A stretch of 64,000 bases of DNA from Sesamum alatum (taxonomy: Eukaryota > Streptophyta > Magnoliopsida > Lamiales > Pedaliaceae). This document shows, piece by piece, positions 1 to 12,817 of the stretch. How positions within the stretch are numbered: position 1 is the stretch's first letter; the number at the start of each line of letters is the position of its first letter. Under the pieces are notes generated by a model. That model was not told where the DNA came from. It did no database searches and saw nothing but the letters and a program-made list of their open reading frames with translations. A program made the position numbers and the translations under genes. The DNA lies in assembly GCA_034509735.1 (NCBI GenBank), contig JACGWO010000001.1, positions 32,181,966 through 32,245,965 of the forward strand, given 5' to 3'.

Positions 1-1594
1 TTGCTAGAAGAAAACGGGTTTGATGAAGGAATCGGTTTAAGAGAAGAACACTATGGATTAGTGTACTCTTAAACCTACTTTGTTCTTCTTCTTGATTCAA
101 AATAAAGTGAAGAACACAAGTGAGAAAGAGGGGGTTTGGCCGAGCGTTGAGAGGGAGAGGAGAGGCCGATTTTTCTTCTTCTTTTTTCGTAGAAAAAAGA
201 TGAATAATAATTCACTTATGCTTGTGTTGTATATTCTCATATATATACATAATTAATGTGATTATTGGAATGTGTCTAGGTTCATCCAAGGATGTCTAGA
301 TACATTCCAATCAATCACCATTAATTCTTCAATCAAGCCTACCAAAATTTATGGTATGATCAAATCATACCAAAAGGAAGGCTTGATTGGAGTTGATTTG
401 TCTCTTTCCAAAAGAGATAAGTTAACATACCACCTAGCATGAAACATGACTGATTTTGCTTCCTCCAAGGGAGCATTTCGGCCATGTCTATCTAAGGGAA
501 GAAGTCCAACTTCTTCCTATTCCAAAATAGGAATTATTTCTCCTCTCGGGTTAAATTTAACGGACCGGGTATTATCGTAATCCAATTATGACGAACCCAA
601 CATTAAATCCAATTTAATGTCCATTTAAATTATTCCCGTTGATCTTTTAATCCAATTAAAAGATTCAACGTCTCAACTTTTCATATTTAATCGAAAATCC
701 AATTTACCGATTAAACGAAGGCCCGATACAATATCGGCTCATCCATCCAATAGACTTTCCCTGAAGTAATCCAATTACTTATTTATCCTTCGAGATTAAC
801 TCCAAGTCAATCTCTCAACCTCCTCGGTGATTTGTGTGTGACCCTTTAGGTTCACCCTCAGCTAGATTTAGGCCCGTGTCCCACAAGGGCCCGCTACCAT
901 TGGTGGCCGTCTAGCAACGGTCCATGGCACTAGAGACTATAGACAAGGCACCGTCCTCGCTACACATTCCGAATGCACTGGACAAGGCTTATGATAATCA
1001 TCTTACAGAATGATCTCCTCTCGCCAATCCAAGATACAGTCGTCCTGTGCACGTGACTGCCATGATCCCTCAAGTCTGAGGATTACTCCCGTACTATCGG
1101 AACCGGGAAAACCAATCATCCCGACCAAGCCTCCAAGGCTTCCATATGATGATCCCCGCGAGTCAGTCCAGTCGGCTCGACCCCCAGTCGACCAACCCAT
1201 CCAGATCGTGTAGACGTCCCACGCCCGTCGCTAATGAAACACGACACTCATCCAATGAACACGACTCTTGACGCAAGTCTCAATAGGACTCTCGATGCCC
1301 TGTCTCGAGGTCCTCGACTTGGAACGTTTCAGACCCAACTCTTAATCAGTTGGTTTCATGACCACCATCCAATGCGTGGCCTAACTGCACGAGTTGTTAT
1401 CCATGGTTTGTGGGCTTTGTTGCGATATAAGTTAAACACCATTTTAACAAATGTGAAATGAGCGCAACAAAGTAAGCACCAGAAGTGACTAATACTCATT
1501 TTATTCATCACATAATAATATTACATTTGCATCGAGTTGTATAATAGGTTACAAATTGCCAAACTTATTGGCTTTCTGGTCACCTATTCTAACA
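1..1594 (-). repeat. E1 3' LTR (family A), partial, with internal deletion
   Basis: In minus orientation it starts (at 1594) with TGTTAGAATAGGTGACC and is followed inward by a polypurine tract. It matches the E1 5' LTR, but about 290 bp are missing at 940-948 (equivalent to 8550-8840), replaced by a filler of about 9 bases. The deleted part includes the segment that in other copies lies just after the conserved hairpin module (897-926 here). It is truncated by the window start. Confidence 0.9.
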
Positions 1595-1608
1595 ATCTCC
1601 CACTTGAC
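1595..1608 (-). other. E1 polypurine tract
   Basis: Read on the minus strand it is GGTCAAGTGGGAGAT, immediately inside the 3' LTR and just after the relic pol stop (1609-1611). The same tract is found in E2 (26229-26242) and E3 (29053-29066). It primes plus-strand DNA synthesis in LTR retrotransposons. Confidence 0.8.
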
Positions 1609-4600
1609 CTAAAGCCAATCACCCATTGACCTCAAACCCATCTTATCCAGATGCTGAGTATGGGCAACTTGCGACAGGGCTTAATAAGTGGATCTGCTAT
1701 GTTTTCTGCGGAGCTGACTCGGTCCATCCGAACGTCACCCCTACTAACCATCTCTCAGAGTAGATGGTAGCGTCTAAGAATATGCTTCGATCGTGATGAG
1801 ATCTCGGTTCCTTTGCTAGGTATTACACCTAACCCTTGGATGTAGCTCATCAACCAAACTGTCCTCAGCAGCTTCCGAAGCCGCTATATATTCAGACTCT
1901 ATGGTGGAGTTCGTCGTGGTAGCCTGCTTGGAACCCTTCCAAGCAACCACGCCACCATTTAGCCGAAATACAAAACCATACTGAGACTTGGCATCATTGT
2001 CATCCGACTGGAAGCTAGCGTCGCTATAGCCTTCCAGTATCAACTCTCCGCCGCCGTAGATCAAGAACATGTCCTTAGTCCTTTTCAGGTACTTCAGGAT
2101 AGTTTTTGACTGCACTCCCGTATGCTTCCCCGGCACACGACTGATATCGACTTGTTACGCTCAAAGCGAAGCCACATCAGGTCTAGTGCACTGAACAACA
2201 TACTGTATGTTGCCTATGGCTGAAGCATAGGGGATGTCCAACATCCGTTTAAGCTCCTCATCAGTCTTAGGACACTGCTTCTTGGATAACTTAATTCCAT
2301 GCCTCATAGGAACGAATCCTCGTTTTGAGTTCTCCATCTTGAATCTCTCAAGACTTTCTCAATGTACGAGGATTGGGCCATTCCTAACATCCTTCTAGAT
2401 CTATCCCTGTAGATCTTGATGCCAAGGATGTAGGATGTCTCGCCCATATCCTTCATTGAGAATTGCGTTGACAACTAAGCTTTAGTGGTACCCAACATCT
2501 TAGCATCATTCCCAATGAGCAAGATGTCATCCACATAAAGCACTGGAAACGTAACTGAGCTCCCACTGATCTTCTTGTATACACAAGGATCAGACTCGTT
2601 CTTGATGAAATCATATCCCCGTATGACTTCATCAAAACGTATGTTCCAGCTTCGGGAAGCTTGTTTGAGGCCATAGATGGACCTTTGGAGACGGCAGACC
2701 TTCTGCTCTTCTCTAACAGTTGTGAAACCTTCCGGCTGATCCATATAGATCTCTTCCTCTACAAAACCGTTGAGGAAGGCCGTTTTCACGTCCATCTGCC
2801 ATATTTCATAGTCATACCATGCTGTTATGGCAAGCAGTATCCGAATGGACTTGGCCATTGCTACGGGCGAGCAGGTTCCTCGAAATCGACCCCGGGTCGT
2901 TGAGTGTAACCTTTCGCCACAAGCGTGGCTTTGAAGGTTGTAACCTCCCAGTCAGCTCCAAGCTTACGTTTGTAGGCCCATTTACACCCTACGGGTTTTA
3001 CCCCGTTGGGTGGATCTACTAGGGTCTAAACCTGGTTTGTACCCATTGAGTCCATCTCGGATTTCATGGCCTCAAGCCACTTATCCGAATCGATGTCCGA
3101 GATTGCTTCTCCGTACGTCTTTGGATCTTTATCCAACTGACAAGTCAGGCCCAGAAATCCATACCTATCAAGTGCATGGGATACTCTGGCCGACCTACGG
3201 AGGACTGGAACAATATCAGTGGGAACTGCTGGCTCAGATGTCACTGCTGCCTTATGGGGTACCTCACTTGATTCCTCAAGGAGTACCTCATCGCGTCGAC
3301 TATCCGATGGAAAACCCTTTTCCAAGAACACTGCGTTTCGTGAGACAAAAACCTTTTGCTCGGAGGGATCATAGAAATAATACCCCGCAGTTTCTTTTTG
3401 ATAGCCGATGAACCTGCTTAAAACTAGACCTTGAGTCCAGTTTATCTCCCACTAATCTCTTGACATGTGCGGGGGCAACCCACACTTTCACGTATTTGTG
3501 GGAGGCAGGCTTGCCATGCCATATCTCATATGGCGTCTGGGATACCTTCTTAGATGGCCCCAAGTTCAAAACTTTGGCCGCCGTCTCAAGAGCGTATCCA
3601 CAGAAGGAAAGGGGGAGTTTGGTAAAACTCATCATGGATCGGACCATGTTCAATAAGGTCCGATTCCTCCTTTCGGACACACACCATTAAGCTGTGGTGT
3701 TCCGGAGGGGGTCCACTGAGAGAGAATCCCATTCTCTTTTAGATAATCAGTAAACTCACTACTCAAATACTCTCCACCTCGGTCCGACCGAAGGGCTTTC
3801 ATCTTTCGACCGGTTTGGTTTTCTACTTCAAGTTTGTATTCCTTAAACCTTCCAAATGCTTCAGACTTGTACCTCATCAGGTAAACATAACCATATCGTG
3901 AGTGATCATCGGTAAAGGTTATGAAGTACGAGTACCCACCTCTAGCCTGAGTATTTAGTGGGCCACAGACATCCGTATGGATCAAATCCAACAACCACTG
4001 GCTAGCGTACTTTGTCCAACAAAGGGTTTCTTGGTCATCTTTCCCTTCAGACAGGATTCGCAGGTCGGTAGGTTGTCCAATTCGTCTATTTCTAGACTCT
4101 TTAAGTCCACCAACCTTCTTATCCTATCTTTAGAGATATGACCTAACCTCGCATGCGATATCTGTGCGTTATTATGATCATCGCATTTTCGTTTGTGTTC
4201 TGCAGTCATAATTTAATTAGACTGTTGAAGTATGTACAGACCATTGACCAATGTACCCAGCAAATGAGAAATACCATCTTTAATAATGAAAAAGTCATTT
4301 TTATTGATGGTAAATTCATATCCCTCCTTATCAAGGACCGGGATGGAAATAATATTTTTAATCATGCTAGGTACATAGAACCAGTCGTTCAGTACAATCC
4401 TAACATGACTACTAATGGCTAACTCTAGTGATCCTACGGCCTCCGCAGCAATGGCCTTGCCATTGCCCAGCCTTAGGATCATCTCATCCTTGGTTAGCCT
4501 TCTGCTTCTTTGCAATGCCTGCAAATCATTGCAGATGTGAGCACCACACCGGGTATCCAATACCCATGAAGCAGAATTAGTAATTATATTTACTTCAACC

Positions 4601-4631
4601 ACAAACATACCTGGGTTGGAGAGGAGTTGTG
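1609..4631 (-). pseudogene. pol: E1 pol relic (protease, integrase, reverse transcriptase, RNase H)
   Basis: Domain order on the minus strand: aspartic protease at about 4600-4400 with D-T-R-C-G where D-T-G-C-G is expected; GAG-pre-integrase zinc finger H..H..C..C (4209-3982); integrase core (3994-3369) with HTDVCGP and RSDRGGEYL; RT N-terminal part (3331-3026); RT core with the YVDDILL motif (2858-2475); RNase H with YSDAS and ESEYIA (2136-1816). Frameshifts separate these blocks, including one just before the integrase catalytic Glu. About 60 bp are missing near 1820, removing the RNase H segment that reads CDNNGAIA in E2 and E6. It cannot encode a working polyprotein. It is most similar to E2 and E3. 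Confidence 0.88.
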
Positions 4632-5471
4632 GTACTCCCTCTTCCAATGCCCCTTCCCTTGGCAATGCATGCAGACATCGTTTGCCTTGGACCGCTGAGA
4701 ACCATGGGCCTTCCCTTTCCTTTTGCTTGGTCCAACCGGAGCAACAGGGACGCCCGGAGTGCGAGCAAGGGCCGCAACCGTCTTCCCTTTGCCCTTCTTC
4801 CTCTTCCAGCATCCGGCCCTCTTGCCATTCGGCTTGCAGGTCGAAGCCTCTCCTATCAATACCGTCGGCGCCGACTTATGGGTCGTTGCCTTGCATTGGA
4901 CCAGCATGTTGATCAACTCATGAATAGTCTTCTCAAGTACGTTCATGTTGTAGTTTACAACAAACGGGTCATAGGATGGAGGAAGCGACTGGAGGATCAC
5001 GTCAATGTACGTGTCATTGTTAAGCCCAGCTTTAAGGTCCTCGAGTTTCTCCACTAGGGAGAGCATCTTGACCCCATGACTTTGTACATACGCTCCTTCA
5101 GCAAGCTTGGTACCAAAGAATGCTTTTGTGGCGGCATATCTAATATGCCTATCTGGAACCGCATAAATCTCGTTTATGCGGAGCATTATGGTGGAGACGT
5201 TGTCCAGCCTCTCATACTGCTTCTGGATGTCGTTAGACATCGAAGCCAGTATGATACTGCGTACTTTCCGATTGTCCTCATGCCATTTCTCGAACGTCAA
5301 ACGTTCTTCAGGCGTGGACCCCTCCGGTAAGTCGCTCGGTGGCGGCTCGTCCAAGACGTAGCCTTGGTTCTCGAAACCGAGGACAATCCTCAGTTTTCTC
5401 CGCCAGTCCGAGTAGTTCGTTTCGTTGAATTTGTTAGTCTCGAGTATCATTGTTAATGGGTTCTTAGACAT
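4632..5471 (-). pseudogene. gag: E1 gag (capsid/nucleocapsid), open but with damaged zinc knuckle
   Basis: Starts at ATG 5471 with MSKNPLTMILETNKFN, the start shared by E2, E3 and E6, and stays open for 293 codons. The protein is a copia-type Gag (UBN2/retrotran_gag-like, with motifs DVILQSLPPSYDPF and NYNMN), then a Lys/Arg-rich stretch and a CCHC zinc knuckle at 4673-4632. The last Cys of the knuckle is Tyr (TGC to TAC). The frame then leaves the protease frame, so no Gag-Pol fusion is possible. Gag coats and packages the genomic RNA. A TATAAATA box lies 98 bp upstream. Confidence 0.85.
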
Positions 5472-7243
5472 ATCTACATTAATGAAAATGTAAAGCAGAA
5501 ATTAGCAGATGATGGTAATATTATAGTTCAAGTTGAAGACTTAGTCTTTTAGTCTTTAACCCTCCCACTATTTATACGAAAGTCCGCCACTCTCAAGCGG
5601 AGTTTCGGGAAACTATTTCCTAGTGGGCTCGGGATCCACAAGCGTAATCTCCATGCCCCACTTTTACGATTCACATGAAGAAGACCTCGTGGGAGATATC
5701 TAATATCATTCTCATCCAATGAGATGCCTAAGATATTTTGCCTCACCTATTCACATGGTTCCGAGGACTCCAAGCGAACCATGTTACTCAGTGTTGGGCC
5801 CAACCTATCAACCAAATCATGCCTCAAACTTTCGCCCCCACGACTCCTGAGACAGGAAAACAGCAAGCGCAGTCTTTTTGTTCACAACAATGGTGCAGCT
5901 TTCCTCTAGTCCAAGTGTGCCACGACTCGTGAGACCACACTTGGGTAGTGGTAGCTTCCTCACCACATTGCTGTGGATGGAAGGCTCGGACAAATTAAAA
6001 TACCATTTTGATCCAAGTCCATTCTGGCCCTAATATTTAATTTGGTCCAACCAAATGAGAGTTTGTGTATGACCAAGACCTCATCCCATTATGGTGTTTT
6101 TAGCATGCATAAATATCCAATATTTAAAGCGATAAATAAATACGCCGCATGCAGAAAACATAGCATACCCCTGTTAGGATGATCACAAGCCCAACCTATG
6201 CGACCTACTGAGCCCGCAGTGAGTCTATGGTCTGTCTAGGGTGGTCCTAAATTATTACAATAATAATATATCCATTGTCATTCCAATGGGCCTTGTAGTG
6301 CTCTTGTTTCACGCCTTGATGCTCCTCCTTGGGGTCTCCGACTCCAAATGCTTGTTAAATAGATAAAACCTCACCAGTCCTATCTACTCTCATTACAACC
6401 GAAAGTAATACATTGGTAATAATAAAAACAAGCCTTAACATCATGAGGCTGAAAATACGGGAGATGATAGTCCCAAAAACAAGAGGGCACGCAGGCCCCA
6501 CCTAACAGAAAATAAATGATCATACATTCATCCATACGTAAGGTCTAGGGCTCTTGTGATCATCCCATGTTGATTCCATCAACTCACATAACATATTATT
6601 CCAAATAATCATGCATAAAACCAATGAATATTCCAAATACCCAAGTGATGTCCAACATCACAAAAGCTTAAACATACAAATAATATGCAAAATTCAAATT
6701 TTAAATTTAATGGACATTTTAAACGATGCATCCAATGCATGTATTAATCCCAAATTAATTAAGCAAATTTAATCTAAGGAATAATCCAATTATTCCAAAA
6801 TCAAATATGCAAAACTAACATATTTTCACAATATTGTGCAGAAAATACGAAAAATCGAATTTTCCTGAAAACGTTGAAAAACGGGCACAAAACGGCCCAG
6901 TCATTGTGCTTGTCGGCCACCTGCGCGCATAGGGCAGCGCGCTGGCGGCGGCCGGCAGTGGCCGTCAGCGCGCGGCCACTGCCGTTCGATCCAATTTTTT
7001 TTTTTTGACATCTTTTCAACACAAAAAAAGTAGCAATTATTCTGAAAATATTCATGTAATTTTAGATCCAATCTAATAAAATAAGCATGCCAAAAAGCCC
7101 ATCAAATTCAAACAATTGAATCATCATATCATTCATACATTTATGTAATCTAACATGCCATTAAAGCCATAAAACCAAGTAGATCATGCCAAGCACATAG
7201 ATCATGCCAAGCACATAGATCTATGCCCCTTACATCGAACCGG
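5472..7243 (-). other. E1 leader between primer-binding site and gag (about 1.8 kb)
   Basis: Long non-coding leader homologous to those of E2 and E3. Contents in the element's own orientation: poly-A tract (T12 on plus at 6995-7006), GC-rich stretch (6900-6985), AT-rich middle, a pair of palindromic motifs (5920-5934 and 5838-5852, the second with one mismatch) and a TATAAATA box (5569-5576). No convincing open frame: a 65-codon frame at 5746-5549 has a GTG rather than ATG start and is broken in E4. Confidence 0.75.
5569..5576 (-). promoter_or_regulatory. TATA box-like motif 98 bp before E1 gag
   Basis: TATAAATA on the minus strand. The same octamer lies 98 bp before the gag ATG in E2 (22204-22211) and E3 (33074-33081), and about 104 bp before it in E6 (54123-54130). 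It sits in the leader, not in the LTR, so it would be an internal promoter. Function is inferred only from sequence and position. Confidence 0.5.
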
Positions 7244-7255
7244 ACTCTGATACCA
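7244..7255 (-). other. E1 primer-binding site (initiator tRNA-Met)
   Basis: Minus strand reads TGGTATCAGAGT, matching the tRNA-Met type site TGGTATCAGAGC with one mismatch. It lies two bases inside the 5' LTR, the position where minus-strand DNA synthesis is primed. Confidence 0.9.
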
Positions 7256-7257
7256 CT

Positions 7258-9094
7258 TGAAGGACAAGCGGATCCGCCCGTGAACGCGAGCGGAAGCGAG
7301 AAAGCAAGAAATGGTGCGTAAATTTAAATATAATTTAAATAAACGAATCCCAAGGGGTGTACCCTTGGGTGCTCAACCGAGCGTTCGATGTAAGATGTGT
7401 AAATATTAAAAAATGTATATTAAACACATAGGGCATAGATATATATTAAATCACCATAGCATAATAAAAACCGTTACCTTGGATTGTTTAACGTATGCTC
7501 CCGACTACTTGCGTTGTTCCTTCTCCGTAATGCTCATGAAATCTAAACGTATGGATTCTCCAAAGGTGATCCACACCACATCTGAAGAAACGCGCGTTCT
7601 CCTTGCTAGAAGAAACGGGTTTGATGAAAGAATCGGTTTAAGAGAAGAACACTATGGATTAGTGTACTCTTAAACCTACTTTGTTCTTCTTCTTGATTCA
7701 AAATCAATTGAAGAACACAAGTGAGAAAGAGGGGGTTTAGCTGAGAGTTGAGAGGGAGAGGAAAGGCCGATTTTTCTTCTTCTTTTTCCTAGAAAAAGAT
7801 GAATAATGATTTACTTATGCTTGGTGTTGTATATTCTCATGTATATACATAATTAATGTGATTATTGGATGTGTCTAGGTTCATCCAAGGATGTCTAGAT
7901 ACATTCCAATCAATCACCATTAATTCTTCAATCAAGCCTACCAAAATTTATGGTATGATCAAATCATACCAAAAGGGAAGGGCTTGATTGGCGGTGATTT
8001 GTCTCTTTCCAAAAGAGATAAGTTAACATACCACCTAGCATGAAACATGGCTGATTTTGCTTCCTCCAAGGGAGCATTTCGGCATATGTCTATCGAAGGG
8101 AAAAGTCCAACTTCTTCCTATTCCAAAATAGGAATTATTTCTCCTCTCGGGTTAAAGTTAACGGACCGGGTATTATCGTAATCCAATTATGACGAACCCA
8201 ACATTAAATCCAATTTAATGTCCATTTAAATTATTCCTGTTGATCTTTTAATCTAATTAAAAGATGCAACGTCTCAACGTCTCAACTTTTCATATTTAAT
8301 CGAAAATCCAATTTACCGATTAAACGAAGGCCCAATACAATATCGGCCCATCCATCCAATGGACTTTCCCTTAAGTAATCCAATTACTTATTTATCCTTC
8401 GAGATTGACTGCAAGTCAATCTCTCAACCTCCTCGGTGATTTATGTGTGACCCTTTAGGTTCACCCTCAGCTAGACTTAGGCCCGTGTCCCACAAGGGCC
8501 TGTTACCATTGGTGGCCGTCTAGCAACAGTCCATGGCACTAGAGACTAGGTGAATTGGCGTGAACATTTAGGCGCCGATTCCATACGCATATGATCCTTC
8601 CGTCTACCGTCTCCTGGCCTCAGTCTAGGGTATGGAATTGGGCGTCGGTTCCCATCCTTGACTAGGCATCTATGCTTAATACTCGAGACCACGCATGCTT
8701 CATTGCGTCGACACAGGAAACCATTCCCCGTTCGACCAACCACTGTGGCCACAGCTTCAAACAGCATGAACGTGTCTGTGAGTGCATAGGAGATACCTCT
8801 GTCACATACTGACAGGGGCTAGATCCTCTTCTTGGAATCCACCGTCCTTGCTACACATTTCCGACTGCACTGGACAAGGCTTATCATAATCATCTTACAG
8901 AATGATCACCTCTCGCTTGATCTAAGATACAGTCGTCCTGTGCACGTGACTGCCATAATCCCTCAAGTTTGAGGATTACTCCCGTACTATCGGAACCGGG
9001 GAAAACCAATCATACCGATCAAGCCTCCAAGGCTTCCATATGACGATCCCTGCGAGTCAGTCCAGTCGGCTCAACCCCAGTCGACCAACCCATC
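7258..9094 (-). repeat. E1 5' LTR (family A), portion left of the solo LTR insertion
   Basis: Starts on the plus strand with TGAAGGACAAGCGGATCC, the reverse complement of the family A LTR end. It continues to CCATC (9090-9094), where a C-family LTR was inserted, and resumes at 11247. The hairpin module is at 8506-8536. Together the two parts give about 2.23 kb, matching the E2 3' LTR. Confidence 0.93.
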
Positions 9095-11241
9095 TGTTAG
9101 AATAGGTGACCAGAAAGTCAATGATATTGGCTGTTCTGAGAACCATTCGTCAATCTGTGAACAAGTAATATTATGTTAATGAATGTAGTAAGGATTCATA
9201 GGCATGAGCTTGTTGTACTTACTGCTTGTCAGAACAAAGTCCAAAGACTGAAATAACATTTCGGGAAATTGGAACTACGCTTGGAGGTAGGTTCATGAAA
9301 TCAGTTTCGCCGAATCGATTTGAAATACTCCAAGTCAAAGGAATCTCGAGACAGGGCATCGAGAATCCATTTGAGACTTGCACTAAGCATCTGCAGTTGC
9401 ATTTCATCGACAAGTGACGAGGCTCGTCCATACAGTGTTAGTGGATCAGCCAGCTAGGTGGCTGCTGACTGAGGTGACTCGCGGAAATCGTCATATGGAA
9501 GCCACTCGGGCTTGGTCGGTATGACTGGTATTCCCGGTTCCGATAGTACGGGATTAGTCCTCAGACTTGAGGATCACGGCAGTCCCCCACATACTAAGGC
9601 TATATCTTGGATCTGGTGAAATTTGACCGGTTATCACATGGTCATCATAAGCCTTGTCCAGTGCAGTCGGAGTATGTAAGAACGGTGTATTCCAAGATAG
9701 GATCTGTACCCTGTCAAAGGATATGACAACAAGATCTCCTATGCGCTTTGAGATGGTTCAGACTCACAAAGTCTATGGCCATAGCACTTGATTGAGTAGG
9801 AAAGGATTTCCTACGTCGAGTCAAACGTATCTCAAGCATTAAGCATAGATGCCTAAGTCAAGGATGGGAACCGGCATCCTAATTTCATGCCCTAGACTAA
9901 AGGTCGGGAGACAGGCGATAGTAGGACCGTACCCATACGTATCAAGCAACGGTAGGACCGTACCTGCATGTAACTCGAAGCCTAAATGTTCACACCAGAT
10001 ATTCACATAGTCTCTAGTGCCATGGACCGTTGGTAGATGGCCACCCATGGTAACGGACTACTTTGGTTATAAAATAACAAGAAGTAGGTCCAAGTCTAGC
10101 TGAAAGGTGAACCTAAAGAGTCACACCCGCTACACCATATGAAAGGGAATTAATTTGAAATTAATTCCGGGAGAAGGTTTAATTTAATGGAATTAAATTA
10201 TACTTCTTGGAGATTCAAGCCTCGATGAATTATTTGGAATAATTGGGCTTGAGTTCATAAATTAGATTTATGAATTTTATAAAGCATGGGCTTCCCTTTT
10301 AATTAGATTAAAAGGATGAATTAATTAATGGGCTTGGTATATTAAATAGGATTTAATATAAAGTTCATGGCACTATTTAATTGGGTATTAAATGAAGTCC
10401 ATTCCATTAATTAATTAATGGGCTTAGTATATTAAATAGGATTTAATATAAAGTCCATGGGATTATTTAATTTAGAATTAAATAAAGCCCATTCCATAAA
10501 GCCCATCAAAATGGATGGACAAGATTTAATCAAAGGGATTGATGAGATGAAGGGCCATGATCAATTTGACTTAATTAAAGCCTAATTTGACTAGGATTTG
10601 ACTAGGTCAAAATCCTAGTCAAAGTGTGTCTCTTTAGAAGAGTTTGAGTAGGAATAGGAAATTCCATCTTCTATAAATACTCAAACACACACACACACAC
10701 ACCTACTAATCTCTACAAATCTCATCTCCCAAAATTCTCTCAAGAATTTTCGTCCACCCCCTCTTCTTCTCTCCAAGAATTCTACTTTGTTCTTCTTGAT
10801 TTATCCAAGTTAGAACATAAGAGACATTGATTGCGTTAATTCATAGCGTGTATCGATGTCTCTTCTCCCCAAATAATTTCTTGCTAGCACAAGGATTCTT
10901 TGCTTTCCGGTGTAGCGAGTGTCATGATTTAGAGGGTCTCTTTCTTGAGATATTGGTGCAAAACAGGGAACAATGCATGTAGCCGAACGAAGACAAAACT
11001 ACAACTGGGTAGGTTCTTTAATTACATTTTTCGGTTTAAATTCTATGGCCTCCATGTTGTGTTTTATTGAACATGAGATACACCGAACGCCCGGGAGAAT
11101 CAAGGGCACACCCCTTGATCCGGCTATGTATGTGATGCATGCTTTAAATTCCATTTAATTATGTTTTGCAATTTTATTATGCAATCTTTCACGCTTCCGC
11201 TATTCGCGTTCATCTCCCGGGACGATCCACATAACCTTTCA
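9095..11241 (+). mobile_element. Solo LTR, family C (2147 bp)
   Basis: Begins TGTTAGAATAGGTGACC and ends GATCCACATAACCTTTCA, flanked by a perfect 5-bp duplication CCATC (9090-9094 and 11242-11246). It contains no primer-binding site, gag or pol, so it is a solo LTR left by LTR-LTR recombination. Its end resembles family B and its interior is distinct. The conserved hairpin is at 10020-10050, a TATA-like CTATAAATAC at about 10671 and an (AC)n run at 10684-10701. Confidence 0.93.
10684..10701. repeat. (AC)n microsatellite in the family C LTR
   Basis: About nine AC dinucleotides lie just after the TATA-like CTATAAATAC, where the transcription start/R region of the LTR would be expected. Confidence 0.8.
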
Positions 11242-11638
11242 CCATCAAGATCGTGTAGGCGTCCCACGCCTATCGCCGATGAAACACGGCACTCATCCAA
11301 TGAACACGACTCTTGACGCAAGTCTCAATAGGACTCTCGATGCCCTGTCTCGAGGTCCTCGACTTGGAACGTTACAGACCCAACTCTTAATCAGTTGTTT
11401 CATGACCACCATCCAATGCGTTGCCCAACTGCAGGAGTTGTTATCCATGATCTGTGGGCTTTGTTGCGATATAAGTTAAACACCGTTTTAACAAATGTGA
11501 AATGAGTGCAACAAAGTAAGCACCAGAAGTGATGAATACTCATTTTATTCATCACATAATAATATTACATTAACATCGAGTTGTATAATAGGTTACAAAT
11601 CACCAAACCTATTGGCTTTATGGTCAGCTATTCTAACA
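11242..11638 (-). repeat. E1 5' LTR, portion right of the solo LTR insertion
   Basis: Starts with the second copy of the CCATC duplication (11242-11246), then resumes the family A LTR exactly where it stopped at 9094. It ends with CTATTCTAACA, the reverse complement of the LTR start. Position 11639 onwards is a different sequence, the leader of E4. Confidence 0.9.
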
Positions 11639-12817
11639 AATCACAAAGCCCATTAACCTATGTATGGTTTTAATTTCTGTTAGGTGGTGGGGCCCACATG
11701 GTTCTTAATCTTCTTAGCTCTCTCGTTTTATGCCTTGTAATAAGAGCTTGCTCTCTCCCTATCATTGTACTCCCCCAACTTCTGTTCGGGGTTTCTATTT
11801 TTGATGTAATGAGAGTAGATATGTGGAGAGGATTTCATTTTTGTAATAAAATATAAGGAGGCAAGCCCAAGACGTTGGAGGCCCATGGAGGAGGCCATAG
11901 GTTGGCCTAGGGAGGATCCATAGAGAAAAAGCCCAATGGTCGGAGCCCACGATGGATAGTCCAAGAAGATGAAGAGGTAGTACAAGGCCTATTAGCTTGA
12001 TAATGGGTTAAAAATCTTGTAATAGTGTAGGCCTACCCTAGATTGACCATAGATCCACTGCGGGCTCAGTGGGTTGCACAGGATTGGGCTTGTGATCATC
12101 CAATAGTGGCGTGCTAGGTTTATTATTTTGCATGTGATGCATTTCTCTTTATTATGAATGCTTTATTAAATGCTTTGAGTATTTAATCACATGCGAATAT
12201 ACCTAATGTGATGAGGTCTCTATCAATTCTCAATCAAATTCTCATTTGGTTGGACCAAGTTGACGTATTAGGCCCATGATGGACTTGGATCAAAATGATT
12301 TTGATCTGTCAAAGCCTTCCATCCATAGCAATGTTGTGAGGAGCTACTGCTACCCAAATGTGGTCTCACGAGTTGTGGCACATTTGGAATAGAGGAAAGC
12401 TGCACCATTGTTGTGAACAAAGGAATACGCTCGTTGTTTTCCTATCTCATGAGTCGTCAGGGGCGATAGTTGGGGTATGATTTGGTTGATGGGTCGGGCC
12501 TAACACAGAGTAGCATGATTCACTTGGAGCCCTCGAGATCATGTGAAGAGGTGAGGCAAAACGTTTTGGGAATCTCATTGGATGAGAATGATATTGGATA
12601 CCTCCAATGAGGCTTTTTCGATGTGAATCGTAAAAGCGGGACATGGAGAATTGCTCTTATGGATCCCAAGCCCACTAAGAAATGGTTTTCCGAAACCCCA
12701 TTTGAGAGTTATGGACTTTCGTAGAAATAGTGGGAGGTGTTAATAACTAAAAGATCGAGTCTTAACTTGAACATAATATTGTTATATTCTACTGAATGTT
12801 TTTCTGTTTAATAGTTG
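11639..12817 (+). other. E4 leader (partial)
   Basis: Aligns to the E2 leader from about 21220 onwards, including the stretch mentioning ACTGCGGGCTCAGTGGGT and the paired palindromes (12364-12378 TCTCACGAGTTGTGG; 12445-12459 degenerate). The internal TATA box equivalent near 12720 is mutated to TAGAAATA. The stretch equivalent to the short conserved frame in E1-E3 contains a stop here. Confidence 0.75.

Larger units (their letters stand above)
1..11638 (-). mobile_element. E1: Ty1/copia element, family A, cut by the left window edge
   Basis: Minus-strand LTR retrotransposon in the order 3' LTR (1-1594), polypurine tract, decayed gag-pol (1609-5471), leader (5472-7243), primer-binding site (7244-7255) and 5' LTR (7258-11638, interrupted by a solo LTR). 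By comparison with its 5' LTR, about 336 bp of the 3' LTR lie left of the window, so the left target-site duplication is not visible. The right flank at 11639 runs straight into the leader of the older element E4, which indicates insertion into E4. All enzymatic domains are recognisable but broken. Confidence 0.9.
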
